Assembly (NCBI GenBank): GCA_963789495.1 | Contig: CAWBLP010000009.1 | Coordinates: forward strand, 62,001-126,000 | From: CAWBLP01 sp963789495 | Lineage (GTDB): Bacteria > Pseudomonadota > Alphaproteobacteria > Acetobacterales > Acetobacteraceae | DNA length: 64,000 nt | Direction: 5' to 3' | Part shown: in pieces, positions 34,479-42,845 of the stretch | Layout of the letters: each line of letters begins with the position of its first letter | Numbering within the stretch: the stretch's first letter is position 1 | Notes under the pieces: model-generated | Seen by the model: only the letters and a program-made list of their open reading frames with translations | What the model was told of the DNA's origin: nothing | Database searches by the model: none | Translations under genes and position numbers: made by a program

Positions 34479-34582
34479 CGGCCGGGCCTTGACCCGGCCA
34501 TCTACCCGCGGAGGCGCATGCAGCGCGCGTTACGTGACCCGATCGTTCCAGTGTAGATGGCCGGGTCAGGCCCGGCCATGAC
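34479..34582. repeat. Dispersed palindromic element A, copy 3
   Basis: A full-length copy with both facing hairpins (GGCCGGGCCTTGACCCGGCC and, at the right, GGCCGGGTCAGGCCCGGCC) and the GTGACCCGATCGTTCC block. It sits between convergent genes and could act as a transcription or decay barrier. Confidence 0.8.
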
Positions 34583-34627
34583 GGGAAGCGGACCGGCCGC
34601 GCCGGCACGCGACGGTCCGACTGTCCG

Positions 34628-35710
34628 TTACGGCTTCGCCAGGAACGCCTCAAAGCGCGCAACTTCGGCGTCCAGCGCGCGGCGAAACTCACGACTTTTG
34701 ACAGGGCGGCCGGAGAAACCAATGGTAACATCCACCGCCCCGTTGGTCGCCGTCACATTGCCCCAGCCGATCACAGCGTCGCCCCATAGCAGCGGCATCG
34801 CGTAATACCCGAAGCGACGTTGTTCGGCCGGCGTGTAGGCTTCGAACCGATAGTCCCAGCCCCACAGCGCTTCGAACCGGCGACGGTCCCAGACGATTGG
34901 ATCAAACGGCGCGAGCAGCCGCAGCCTGCGCGGCACCTCGGCGGCACGCAGGCCGGACGGCCACAGATAGCGTTCGCCCTCCACCTCGCCGGCTTCGAGT
35001 TCGCCCGACGCCAGCAGCGCGCGCAGCGTGCCGGGCACGTCGCACAGATCCGGTGCACCGCGCCGCAACAGCGCACAGGTGGGCGGCAGGCTGCGTTCCG
35101 GCAGCGGTGCCAAAATGCGCACGACCAGCAAGACCAGCCGGCGCGTGCGTTCCGCCGTTGATGGCGGTTGGTCATGCGGCGTGGCGACGGCGTAGACACG
35201 GATGCCATCCTGCCGATGTGCCACGCGCAGCAGCCCGTAATACTGCAGCCGCTGCAGGGCACGGGTTGTGGCCTTCGACCAGCCACCCCAGCCATTGACC
35301 GCACGCTCCCGGCCGAACCGCTCTTCCAGGTCGCGAGGATGGGTGACGCCGCGGTCACGCACGAAGGCCAGCACCTCGGCGGCGAGCGGATCCGGCACAT
35401 GGCGGCCATCCTTGCCATCCGGGTCATGGCGTGGATGCAGCAGGCGCCAGGTTTCCTGCGGCATTATACCGTAGGCGTAAAGAAAATCCTCCTCCAGGCC
35501 CAACCGGGCGAATCGGCGTTCCAGATCGCCGGCGCGATAGCCGGTGACGCGATGGCGCAGGATCAGGTCCTGGGCGCGGGCGGGTGCGCGGATCGGGTCG
35601 GCCTGAACGAAGCCGAGCGTGTGGACGGCGCGCGCGAGCGGGACGGGTTGCGCAAGGGAGGCCGCGACCGCCATTTGGCGAAGCTGGGCAATGCTGAGGG
35701 TCGCTGTCAT
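34628..35710 (-). CDS. Winged-helix protein of the YcaQ interstrand-crosslink glycosylase family
   Basis: A 360-residue protein starting MTATLSIAQLRQMAVAAS. The region LGFVQADPIRAPARAQDLIL matches the catalytic QxD-containing segment of YcaQ/AlkX-type DNA glycosylases. Other family landmarks are EDFLYAYGIMP and the C-terminal LLAPFDPIVWDRRRFEALWGWDYRFEAY, abbreviated here as FDPIVWDRRR and FEAYTPAEQRRFGYY. It probably unhooks alkylated or crosslinked DNA. It is transcribed divergently from the alkyltransferase gene ogt, an arrangement that fits shared regulation in response to alkylation damage. Confidence 0.82.
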   Translation of the reverse strand: MTATLSIAQLRQMAVAASLAQPVPLARAVHTLGFVQADPIRAPARAQDLILRHRVTGYRAGDLERRFARLGLEEDFLYAYGIMPQETWRLLHPRHDPDGKDGRHVPDPLAAEVLAFVRDRGVTHPRDLEERFGRERAVNGWGGWSKATTRALQRLQYYGLLRVAHRQDGIRVYAVATPHDQPPSTAERTRRLVLLVVRILAPLPERSLPPTCALLRRGAPDLCDVPGTLRALLASGELEAGEVEGERYLWPSGLRAAEVPRRLRLLAPFDPIVWDRRRFEALWGWDYRFEAYTPAEQRRFGYYAMPLLWGDAVIGWGNVTATNGAVDVTIGFSGRPVKSREFRRALDAEVARFEAFLAKP

Positions 35711-35853
35711 GGCACGGGCCGGATGGTATCTCGCTGCGCTTTGAAGGCATTGTGCTGGCATCGTCGGGTCGGCGGCAAACGCGCGCCGGGGCGTTGCGCA
35801 GGAACCCCGCAAAATGCACGTTGTCGGATCGCATGCTATGAGTTCGCGCCATC

Positions 35854-36429
35854 ATGGCGGCAGATGGATTCGCGTTGTTCGAGACCGCGGTCGGATGCTG
35901 CGGCATCGCCTGGGGTGCCGGCGGCATCATTGCCGTCCAGTTGCCGGAGCGAACCCCCCAGGCGACCCGTGCGCGTCTGCTGCGCCGCTGTCCGGCAACG
36001 CCCGAACTGCCGCCGCCACCGGAAATCGAGGCCACGATCGCGGATATCGTGGCATTGCTGCGCGGTGAGGCCCGCGATCTCTCGGCCGTTCGGCTCGACA
36101 TGGACGCGGTTCCGGCATTCCAACGGCATGTCTACGCGATCGCGCGCGGCATTCCGCCGGGCGCCACGTTGTCCTACGGCGACATCGCGACGCAGCTCGG
36201 CGACCGCGCCCTGGCGCGGGACGTGGGCGACGCGATGGGCCGCAACCCGTTCCCCATCATCGTCCCCTGCCACCGCGTTCTGGGGGCAGGCGGCAAGCCT
36301 GGCGGCTTCTCCGCGGCCGGCGGCGTGACGACGAAGCTCACTCTGCTGAACATCGAGGGCGCGCAGGTCGGGGAAGCGCCCACGCTGTTCGGCAGCCTGC
36401 CGCTGGCGGTCGCGCCGCGGCGTCGCTGA
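35854..36429 (+). CDS. ogt: Methylated-DNA-[protein]-cysteine S-methyltransferase
   Basis: Suicide repair protein that removes alkyl groups from O6-alkylguanine. The acceptor Cys139 lies in IIVPCHRVLGAGGKPGGFS. The preceding winged-helix-like segment is FQRHVYAIARGIPPGATLSYGD, shortened here to PPGATLSYGD. Length is 191 residues, single-domain, without an Ada-type activator domain. Divergent from the YcaQ-like gene with 143 bases between. Confidence 0.94.
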   Translation: MAADGFALFETAVGCCGIAWGAGGIIAVQLPERTPQATRARLLRRCPATPELPPPPEIEATIADIVALLRGEARDLSAVRLDMDAVPAFQRHVYAIARGIPPGATLSYGDIATQLGDRALARDVGDAMGRNPFPIIVPCHRVLGAGGKPGGFSAAGGVTTKLTLLNIEGAQVGEAPTLFGSLPLAVAPRRR

Positions 36430-36542
36430 TGCTTTGCCGCATCGGGCGGGATATTGCCTTGCTGATACAGGCGAAGCGCGACGCGATCAGTACCGATCTG
36501 AACGGGGGCGCCCCCGCCGCCCCCGTTCTAACGCCCCGCCTC

Positions 36543-38039
36543 CTACCGCCCCAGTGTCGGCATCACGAATTCCGGCCCGCGCCGCGCGCCACCGGACCAG
36601 CGCTGGGTGACCGCCTTGTAGCGGGTGTAGAACCGCACCCCCTCCGGCCCGTACACGTGGTGGTCGCCGAACAGCGAGTGCTTCCAGCCGCCGAACGAGT
36701 GGAACGCCATCGGCACCGGGATCGGCAAATTCACCCCCACCATGCCGATCTGGATCGCGTTGGTGAAATCCCGCGCCGCGCCGCCGTCGCCGGTAAAGAT
36801 CGCGACGCCGTTGCCGTATTCATGCGCATTGATCATGCGGGTGGCGCTGGCCAGATCCGGCGTGCGCACCACGCCAAGCACCGGCCCGAAGATTTCCTCC
36901 TGGTAGATGCGCATGTCGGTCGTCACGTCATCGAACAGGCAGCCGCCGAGGAAGAACCCGTTCTCGTAGCCCTGCAGCTTCAGGTCGCGGCCGTCCACCA
37001 CCAGCTTGGCGCCTTCCTTCACGCCGAGGTCCACGTAGCCCTTCACCTTCTCGCGGTGCTCGCGGGTCACCAGTGGTCCCATCTCGGCTTCCGGGTCGGT
37101 GCCGGGCGCGATCTTCAACGCGCGCACCCGCGGCGCCAGCTTCTCCACCAGCCGGTCGCCGGCATTGCCCACCGCGACGGCGACGGACACCGCCATGCAG
37201 CGCTCGCCGGCCGCGCCATAGGCGGAGCCCATCAGCGCGTCCACCGTATCATCGATATCGGCGTCGGGCATCACGACCAGGTGGTTCTTCGCGCCGCCCA
37301 GCGCCTGCACGCGCTTGCCGTGCGCGGTGCCGCCCCGATAGATCGTCTCGGCGATCGCGGTTGACCCGACGAAGCTGATCGCGGCGATGTCGGGATGCGC
37401 CAGGATCGTCTCCACCGCGTCTCGGGCGCCCTGCACCACGCTGAACACGCCCTCCGGCAGGCCTGCTTCCGCCAGCAGCGCCGCCAGTTTCAGGGACACC
37501 GACGGATCCTTTTCCGACGGCTTCAGGATGAAGCAGTTGCCGGTGGCCAGCGCCACCGGGATCATCCACAGCGGCACCATGAGGGGAAAATTGAACGGGG
37601 TGATGCCGGCGACCACGCCCAGCGGCTGGCGGATCGACCAGGCATCGATCCCGGTGCCGACCATGTCGGTGTATTCGCCCTTCAGCAGGTGCGGGATGCC
37701 GCAGGCGAACTCCACCACTTCCAGCCCGCGCTGCACCTCGCCATCCGCGTCGGACAGCACCTTGCCGTGCTCGGAGGTGATGATCGCGGACATCTCGGCC
37801 CGGTCGCGCTCCAGCAGCTCCTTCAGCTTGAACATGACGCGGGCGCGGCGCAGCGGCGGGGTGTTGGCCCAGGCAGGCCAGGCCGCGGCGGCGGCGGCAA
37901 CCGCCTTGTTCACCTCGTCGGCGCCCGCCAGCGCGACCCGCGCGGACAGCTCGCCGGAGGCCGGGTTGAACACGTCGCCGAAGCGTCCGCTGGTGCCTGC
38001 CGTCGGCTTGCCGCCGATGAAATGGCCGATCTCTCGCAT
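36543..38039 (-). CDS. mmsA: Methylmalonate-semialdehyde dehydrogenase (CoA-acylating)
   Basis: Converts methylmalonate semialdehyde to propionyl-CoA in valine and myo-inositol breakdown. The start at 38039 follows GGAGGAAG and gives 498 residues, the normal length. Recognisable motifs are GITPFNFPLMVPLWMIPVA, ILKPSEKDPS, SFVGSTAIAE, the catalytic Cys in AAGERCMAVS and MVGVNLPIPVPMAFHSFGGW. Two perfect tandem 22-bp repeats lie 42-85 bases upstream. Confidence 0.96.
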   Translation of the reverse strand: MREIGHFIGGKPTAGTSGRFGDVFNPASGELSARVALAGADEVNKAVAAAAAAWPAWANTPPLRRARVMFKLKELLERDRAEMSAIITSEHGKVLSDADGEVQRGLEVVEFACGIPHLLKGEYTDMVGTGIDAWSIRQPLGVVAGITPFNFPLMVPLWMIPVALATGNCFILKPSEKDPSVSLKLAALLAEAGLPEGVFSVVQGARDAVETILAHPDIAAISFVGSTAIAETIYRGGTAHGKRVQALGGAKNHLVVMPDADIDDTVDALMGSAYGAAGERCMAVSVAVAVGNAGDRLVEKLAPRVRALKIAPGTDPEAEMGPLVTREHREKVKGYVDLGVKEGAKLVVDGRDLKLQGYENGFFLGGCLFDDVTTDMRIYQEEIFGPVLGVVRTPDLASATRMINAHEYGNGVAIFTGDGGAARDFTNAIQIGMVGVNLPIPVPMAFHSFGGWKHSLFGDHHVYGPEGVRFYTRYKAVTQRWSGGARRGPEFVMPTLGR

Positions 38040-38525
38040 GGTGACTTCCTCCGCTTGCCGCCAGCCTCGATTAGGACGAATCGGGGCCGGCCGCCAGTTG
38101 GGTCGGGGCCGGCCGCCAGTTGGGCCGGCACGGCGCGGAGTGGAACTGACTCTTGCACAGCGGGTCGATGCTCCGCTAAGTCGCTGGCGTCTTCGCGGTG
38201 CTCCGGCACGGATTGCACGTGCTGCGTGTAACGCGATTGGCCTTGTTCCCGACCCATCGGCACGCTGTTTCAGTGCAGCGGCGAGGGGTCTGGCTGTGCA
38301 AATCAGACAGTACAGATGCCGTGGATGCCATCCACCGATCATGTGGATAAGTTTGTGGGCATCCTCGGTCGCGTTGTCGTGAAACCGGCCATTTTGCTGG
38401 CCTTGGTAAACATTGCCTTAAATTTAGGCACTCTCTAACCTGTTGAAATCACTCCTGCTTGATATTTAGAAACGTCACGCCATTGAAAACAATAGCGAAA
38501 ATCCCGGAATTCCCTGATACAATCG
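38040..38525. other. Intergenic region upstream of mmsA
   Basis: About 490 bases with no supported gene. Contents: a 22-bp direct repeat (38081-38124), a nonamer identical to the DnaA-box consensus at 38342-38350 on the minus strand, and a comparatively AT-rich stretch at about 38385-38520 next to the end of folB. Confidence 0.5.
38081..38124 (-). repeat. Two perfect tandem 22-bp direct repeats upstream of mmsA
   Basis: TCGGGGCCGGCCGCCAGTTG plus GG occurs at 38081-38102 and again, identically, at 38103-38124. The two-turn spacing and promoter-proximal position make a regulator-binding site possible. Confidence 0.6.
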
Positions 38526-38951
38526 TTAACGGGTGGACAAATCCGCCTTTCTACGTTCGATCTCCACGCCCGCCGAGGTTGCGTCGGGGAAAATGTCCAG
38601 CTTTTCCACCCGGACCCGCGCCAGATGAATGCGCGGATCAGCCAAGCAGGCTTCCGCGATACGCTCCGCCAGCGTTTCAACCAGACGGACGTGGCCAGCG
38701 CTGACAATCGCGCGAACCTCGTCTGCGATCTTCTCGTAATCAACCACGCGAGTGAGCTCGTCCCGCCCGACCGGAGACCGCGACAACAGGCGCGCGCCGT
38801 CGTCCTCCACCGCCAGATCGACGTTGATCCGAATCCTCTGCTTCGCCGCATGCTCGTGCGGATGGACGCCGATGCTGGCGGCCAGCACGAGGTCGCGCAG
38901 GAAGACGTGGCGCAGCGCGCGGGCACTGCTGGCGATGCGGGGCGTCTCCAT
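38526..38951 (-). CDS. folB: Dihydroneopterin aldolase
   Basis: Folate-pathway enzyme that cleaves dihydroneopterin. The 141-residue protein shows VFLRDLVLAASIGVHPHEH, the metal-free active-site region with the conserved Glu in RLVETLAERIAEACL, and VRVEKLDIFPDAT near the C-terminus. It starts 3 bases after the SDR gene stop, forming an operon with it. Confidence 0.93.
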   Translation of the reverse strand: METPRIASSARALRHVFLRDLVLAASIGVHPHEHAAKQRIRINVDLAVEDDGARLLSRSPVGRDELTRVVDYEKIADEVRAIVSAGHVRLVETLAERIAEACLADPRIHLARVRVEKLDIFPDATSAGVEIERRKADLSTR

Positions 38952-38954
38952 CGC

Positions 38955-39743
38955 TTACTCCTCCTGCAGGGAACCGCTATGGCCTGGTGCCCATTGCAGG
39001 TGCTGGCCACCGTCCAAAGCCAGCATCTGGCCCGTCATGGCCGGCAATGCGAGGATCGCCAGCACGGCGCGGGCAATTTCTTCCGGCGCAGCGCCATGCC
39101 CCAGCGGCACCGACGCCGCCTGGCGCTCGAACTGCGCCCGGGTCTGCCGGCTGTTGGGCAGCGTCGGACCTGGCCCGATTCCATTCACCCGGATGCGCGG
39201 CGCCAGCGCCAGGGCCATGCTCTGGGTCAACGCCCACAGCCCCAGCTTCGATACGGTGTACGACACGAAATGCGGCGTGATCGACCACACGCGCTGGTCC
39301 AGCAGGTTGATCACCACGCCATTCGCGGTCTCCGGCAGGCTGCGTGCGAAATCCTGCATCAGCACGAACGGCGCGCGCAGGTTCGGCTCCAGATGGGCGT
39401 CCCAGGAGCCACGCGTGGTATCGTGCCATTCGTCGCGCTCGAAGCGGCTGGCGTTGTTGACCAACACGCCGACGGGACCCAGCGCCGCGGTGGCGGACGG
39501 GAACAGCGCCTTGGTCTGCTCCTCATCGCCCAGGTCGGCCTGCAGCGGCACCGCCTTGCGCCCGGCCGCGCGGATCGCGGCGCAGGTGGCCTCGCAGGCA
39601 TCACGGCTGGTGTGGCAATGCACCGCCACGTCGAAGCCGGCCTCCGCCAGCGCCAGGGCGATGCTGTGGCCGATACGCTGGGCGCCGCCGGTGACCAGCG
39701 CGGCACGGGGAATTGTCGGGGGGATGGCGTCGATCAAGCTCAT
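38955..39743 (-). CDS. FolM/pteridine-reductase-like short-chain dehydrogenase
   Basis: SDR enzyme of 262 residues starting MSLIDAIPP. The cofactor-binding motif is VTGGAQRIG, i.e. the TGxxxRxG form that marks pteridine reductases and FolM dihydromonapterin reductases instead of the general TGxxxGxG. The catalytic pair is YTVSK. Its tight linkage to folB supports a role in reduced-pterin or folate synthesis, perhaps substituting for FolA. No folA is visible in the window. Confidence 0.88.
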   Translation of the reverse strand: MSLIDAIPPTIPRAALVTGGAQRIGHSIALALAEAGFDVAVHCHTSRDACEATCAAIRAAGRKAVPLQADLGDEEQTKALFPSATAALGPVGVLVNNASRFERDEWHDTTRGSWDAHLEPNLRAPFVLMQDFARSLPETANGVVINLLDQRVWSITPHFVSYTVSKLGLWALTQSMALALAPRIRVNGIGPGPTLPNSRQTRAQFERQAASVPLGHGAAPEEIARAVLAILALPAMTGQMLALDGGQHLQWAPGHSGSLQEE

Positions 39744-40038
39744 GGCGCGGCGTGGGATCCGGCGGGCCAGGGTGGCACAGGCTGCGGCGTTTCCCAAGCC
39801 GTCGAACCCGGCATCCGGCGGATTTTCCGTCGCTCCGCACGGGATCGCCGCGCCGCGTGCGCCTGAGGTCTCGCACCTCCGTCTCCGGCACGCCCTCTCC
39901 CCCCGCACGCCTCCCTCTCCCGCAGGCCTGAGGCCGGACGCCCGACTCCGCGTGCGCGCCCACGCCCGCCCGCCCCCGCACGCCCGACTGTGAACGGGGC
40001 CTCGCCACGACTCCGACCGGCTCTGCTACCGTCAAACG
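39744..40038. other. Intergenic region between divergent genes
   Basis: 295 bases between the SDR-folB operon and the hydrogenase-4-like operon. The right part is a C-rich low-complexity stretch (repeated CGCCCGC, CACGCCC). No gene or clear promoter is recognised. Confidence 0.4.
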
Positions 40039-41937
40039 GTGAACGGTCCGATCCTCACTCTGCTCGCAGTGATCGTCGCGGTGCTGTTGGCTGTCGGCGT
40101 CCTGGGCGCCGCGCTGCCGCGCCACGCGCGAGAGGCGATCGGATTCGGCGGCGCCGGGCTGGGTGGGCTGGCCTGCATGCTGGCGCTGCTCTCGCTGGTG
40201 TTGCCGGACCGGGCGGCCGAACTCGATCTTCCCTTCGGGCTGCCCGGCTCGCCCTTCACCCTCGCACTCGATCCCCTGTCCGGCTGCTTCCTGCTGCTGG
40301 TGTCGTTCGTCGGCACGGTGACCACGGCGTTCGCGGCGGAGGCGACCCCCTCGCAACAGCCGGCATCGCTGGCGGGCCTGCCGATCGGTCTGGCCGGGTT
40401 GCTGCTGGCGGTGCTGGCGGGCGACGGGCTGACCCTGGCGTTCGGCCTGTCCCTGGCCGGTGGCGCGGTCTGGGCGATGGGCCGCACCGAGCAGGCGGGA
40501 CATGCCAATTCGAGCCAGCTCACCATGTCGCTGCTGGCGGCGACGGCGGTGCTCATCGCCCTCGCCCTGATCGCCCAGGATGGCAGCGGCCTGCGGTTCG
40601 CGGCGATCCGAGCGCAACAGGCTGCGCCGGGACATGCCACTGCGGCGGCGCTGGTCGGGCTGGTCGGGCTGGCGGCCCAGGCCGGCCTGGTGCCCCTGCA
40701 TGCCTGGTGCGTGCCGGCCCAACGCTCCTTGCCGCCGCGCGCCGCCGTGCTGCTGTCCGGCGGCATCCTGCCGGTCGCGCTGTACGGCATGATCCGCCTG
40801 ACGCTGGATCTCGCGGATGCTGCGTCACCGCTGATCTGTGCGGTGCCGCTGCTGCTGGTCGGCGCGGCCTCGGTCCTGCTGGGCGCCATCCGGGCCGTGA
40901 CCCAGGACGAGCTGGACGGCGCGGTCGCGTTCGGCTCGCTCCGCCAGGTTGGCATGGCCGCCATCGGCCTCGGCATCGTCCTGCTCGCCCGGGCCGCGGA
41001 TCTGCCCAACCTGGCCGCTCTCGCGCTGGGAGCGACGCTGCTGCTGACCGGGGTACAGGCACTCTGCGGAACGCTGGCCATGCTGGCCGTCGGCGCGATC
41101 CGCCGGGAGGCCGGCACGCGCCGACTGGATAGGATGGGCGGGCTGGTTCATCGCATGCCCGTCAGTTCGGCGAGCCTGCTGATCGGTCTGGCCGGTCTGA
41201 CCGGCCTGCCCCCCGGACCGGGTTTCGCCGGGCTGTTCCTGCTGTTCCAGGCAATCCTGCTCGGCCCACGCACGGGCGGCCTGTGGCTGCCACTGCTGCT
41301 GGTCGCGCTGGTGGCGATCCTGGCGCTGGGCAGCGCACTGGCCACGGCGTCGCTGGTACGGCTGATCGGGGTCGCCTGCCTCGGCCGCCCACGGATTCCC
41401 CGGGCGGCCGGCGCCGAGGAGGTGCCAACGCCAGCGCGGCCTGCCCTTTATGCCTGCGCGATCGTCATCGCCCTGTTCGGCATCCTGCCGGGACCGCTGC
41501 TGACCCTGCTCACCGACCCCGCCGTGAGCGCCCTGACCGGACGCCCCCTCGGCGAGCATGCCGGCTGGCTGGTGCTCGCGGCGAGAGCGGACGCGCCGGG
41601 CTATGCTCCCCTGCCGGTCGCCCTGCTGCTGGGCCTGGTCGCCGGCGGCGTGATCTGGTGGCTACGCCGCCGCGCGCCGGCGGATCACCACAGCGCCGCG
41701 GCCTGGCAGGACGGGTTCGCACCGCCGCCGGCCTGGCTGCCATTCGGTGATCCGCTCACCCAATGGAATGGCGCCGTGTTCCTGCCTCCGCTGCCCGCCG
41801 CAGTCCGTCCGCCTCTCCGCCACCTGCCGCTCCGCCATCTGCCACTCCGGCGGCTGCGCCGCAGCATTGCGGGGACCACGCCGGCGATGCTTGCACTCTT
41901 CGGCCTGCTGGCGCTGTTGGCGTGGCTGGCGCCGTGA
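40039..41937 (+). CDS. HyfB-like antiporter-type membrane subunit of an Ehr-like complex
   Basis: A 632-residue polytopic membrane protein starting with GTG. It resembles subunit B of hydrogenase-4 and the antiporter-like subunits of Complex I (LALDPLSGCFLLLVSFVG; GLVPLHAWCVPAQRSLPP; LLIGLAGLTGLPPGPGFAG). Residues normally essential for proton transfer are changed: the helix-5 Glu is not found in TLAFGLSLAGGAVWAM, and the helix-7 Lys of KAGLVPLHxW is Gln here (AQAGLVPLHAW). The C-terminus adds an extra soluble stretch and a final helix. First of five genes coupled by 4-bp overlaps. Confidence 0.82.
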   Translation: MNGPILTLLAVIVAVLLAVGVLGAALPRHAREAIGFGGAGLGGLACMLALLSLVLPDRAAELDLPFGLPGSPFTLALDPLSGCFLLLVSFVGTVTTAFAAEATPSQQPASLAGLPIGLAGLLLAVLAGDGLTLAFGLSLAGGAVWAMGRTEQAGHANSSQLTMSLLAATAVLIALALIAQDGSGLRFAAIRAQQAAPGHATAAALVGLVGLAAQAGLVPLHAWCVPAQRSLPPRAAVLLSGGILPVALYGMIRLTLDLADAASPLICAVPLLLVGAASVLLGAIRAVTQDELDGAVAFGSLRQVGMAAIGLGIVLLARAADLPNLAALALGATLLLTGVQALCGTLAMLAVGAIRREAGTRRLDRMGGLVHRMPVSSASLLIGLAGLTGLPPGPGFAGLFLLFQAILLGPRTGGLWLPLLLVALVAILALGSALATASLVRLIGVACLGRPRIPRAAGAEEVPTPARPALYACAIVIALFGILPGPLLTLLTDPAVSALTGRPLGEHAGWLVLAARADAPGYAPLPVALLLGLVAGGVIWWLRRRAPADHHSAAAWQDGFAPPPAWLPFGDPLTQWNGAVFLPPLPAAVRPPLRHLPLRHLPLRRLRRSIAGTTPAMLALFGLLALLAWLAP

Positions 41938-42845
41938 CCCTGCTGCTGGCACTCGCCGCACAGGCGCTGCACGGCGTCCTGATCCTGGCCGCCGCGCCGG
42001 TGCTCGCCGGCCTGCCGGACTGGATCGAGGCGCGGCTGGTCGGACGCGCCGGTGGCAGTTGGCATGGGCCGTGGCATGAGCTGCGGAGGCTGACGCGCAA
42101 GCAGCGCGTGCGGTCGGAAAATGCCTCGCCGCTGTTCGCTGCGGCGCCGATCGCCTGCTTCGCCGCGCTTGCCGTGGCGGCGCTGCTGGTGCCGTCCTTC
42201 ACCCTGGGCATGGCGCTGGCGCCGTTCGGCGATCTTCTGGTGATCGGCGGATTGCTGGCATTGGCCAGGCTCGTGGTGCTGCTGGCCGCGCTGGATGACG
42301 GCACCGCACAAGGCGGGGTCGCCGCACGCCAGGGTCTGGCGCTGACGGTCTGTGCCGAACCGGCCTTGCTGGTGGCGATGCTGGCGCTGGGCATGATGGC
42401 CGGCACGACCAATGTCGACCTCATCGCCGGGCTGCAGCAGGTGCGGATGATGCAGCCGATGGTCGGCGTCAGCCTGACCGCCGTGGCGCTGGTGCTGGTC
42501 GCCGTGGCGCAGCTCGACACCGACATGCCGGCGGCGGCGTTCAGCGGCCCCGACCTGGCTTTGCTGCGGCTGGCCGACGCGTTGCGCCTGCTGCTCTGGT
42601 GCGACCTGATCGGCGCGCTGTTCCTGCCCGCCGGCCTCGCCGCCGCGGACAATTTCCCGGCCGGCTGGGCGGTCGGATTGCTGAGCTGGCTGGCCCGCAT
42701 CGGCCTGCTGACGGTGCTGCTGAGCCTGATGCGCGCCGTGTCGGGCCGGCTCCCGCCCCGCCGCCTGCCTGCCTTGCTGGCCGTGTCCCTGCTGCTCGCC
42801 CTGCTGGCGACCGTGCTGGTCATTACCGTGGCGAGGCCGGTATGA
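41934..42845 (+). CDS. HyfC/NuoH-like membrane subunit of an Ehr-like complex
   Basis: GTG start at 41934 overlapping the preceding stop (GTGA); 303 residues with about eight hydrophobic helices. Related to HyfC/HycD and NuoH, which connect the membrane arm with the peripheral arm: GRAGGSWHGPWHELRRLTRK matches the cytoplasmic loop after helix 1, and VAARQGLALTVCAEPALLVA matches the conserved Glu-bearing helix. The last helices show LADALRLLLW where the family usually has further acidic residues. It ends in ATGA shared with the next gene. Confidence 0.83.
   Translation: MTLLLALAAQALHGVLILAAAPVLAGLPDWIEARLVGRAGGSWHGPWHELRRLTRKQRVRSENASPLFAAAPIACFAALAVAALLVPSFTLGMALAPFGDLLVIGGLLALARLVVLLAALDDGTAQGGVAARQGLALTVCAEPALLVAMLALGMMAGTTNVDLIAGLQQVRMMQPMVGVSLTAVALVLVAVAQLDTDMPAAAFSGPDLALLRLADALRLLLWCDLIGALFLPAGLAAADNFPAGWAVGLLSWLARIGLLTVLLSLMRAVSGRLPPRRLPALLAVSLLLALLATVLVITVARPV

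Noticed and set aside
38342..38350. Nonamer identical to the DnaA-box consensus (TTATCCACA on the minus strand) in an AT-rich gap, as a possible replication origin.
   Set aside because: A single box without clustered copies and without neighbouring dnaA, parAB, hemE or similar genes is not enough.
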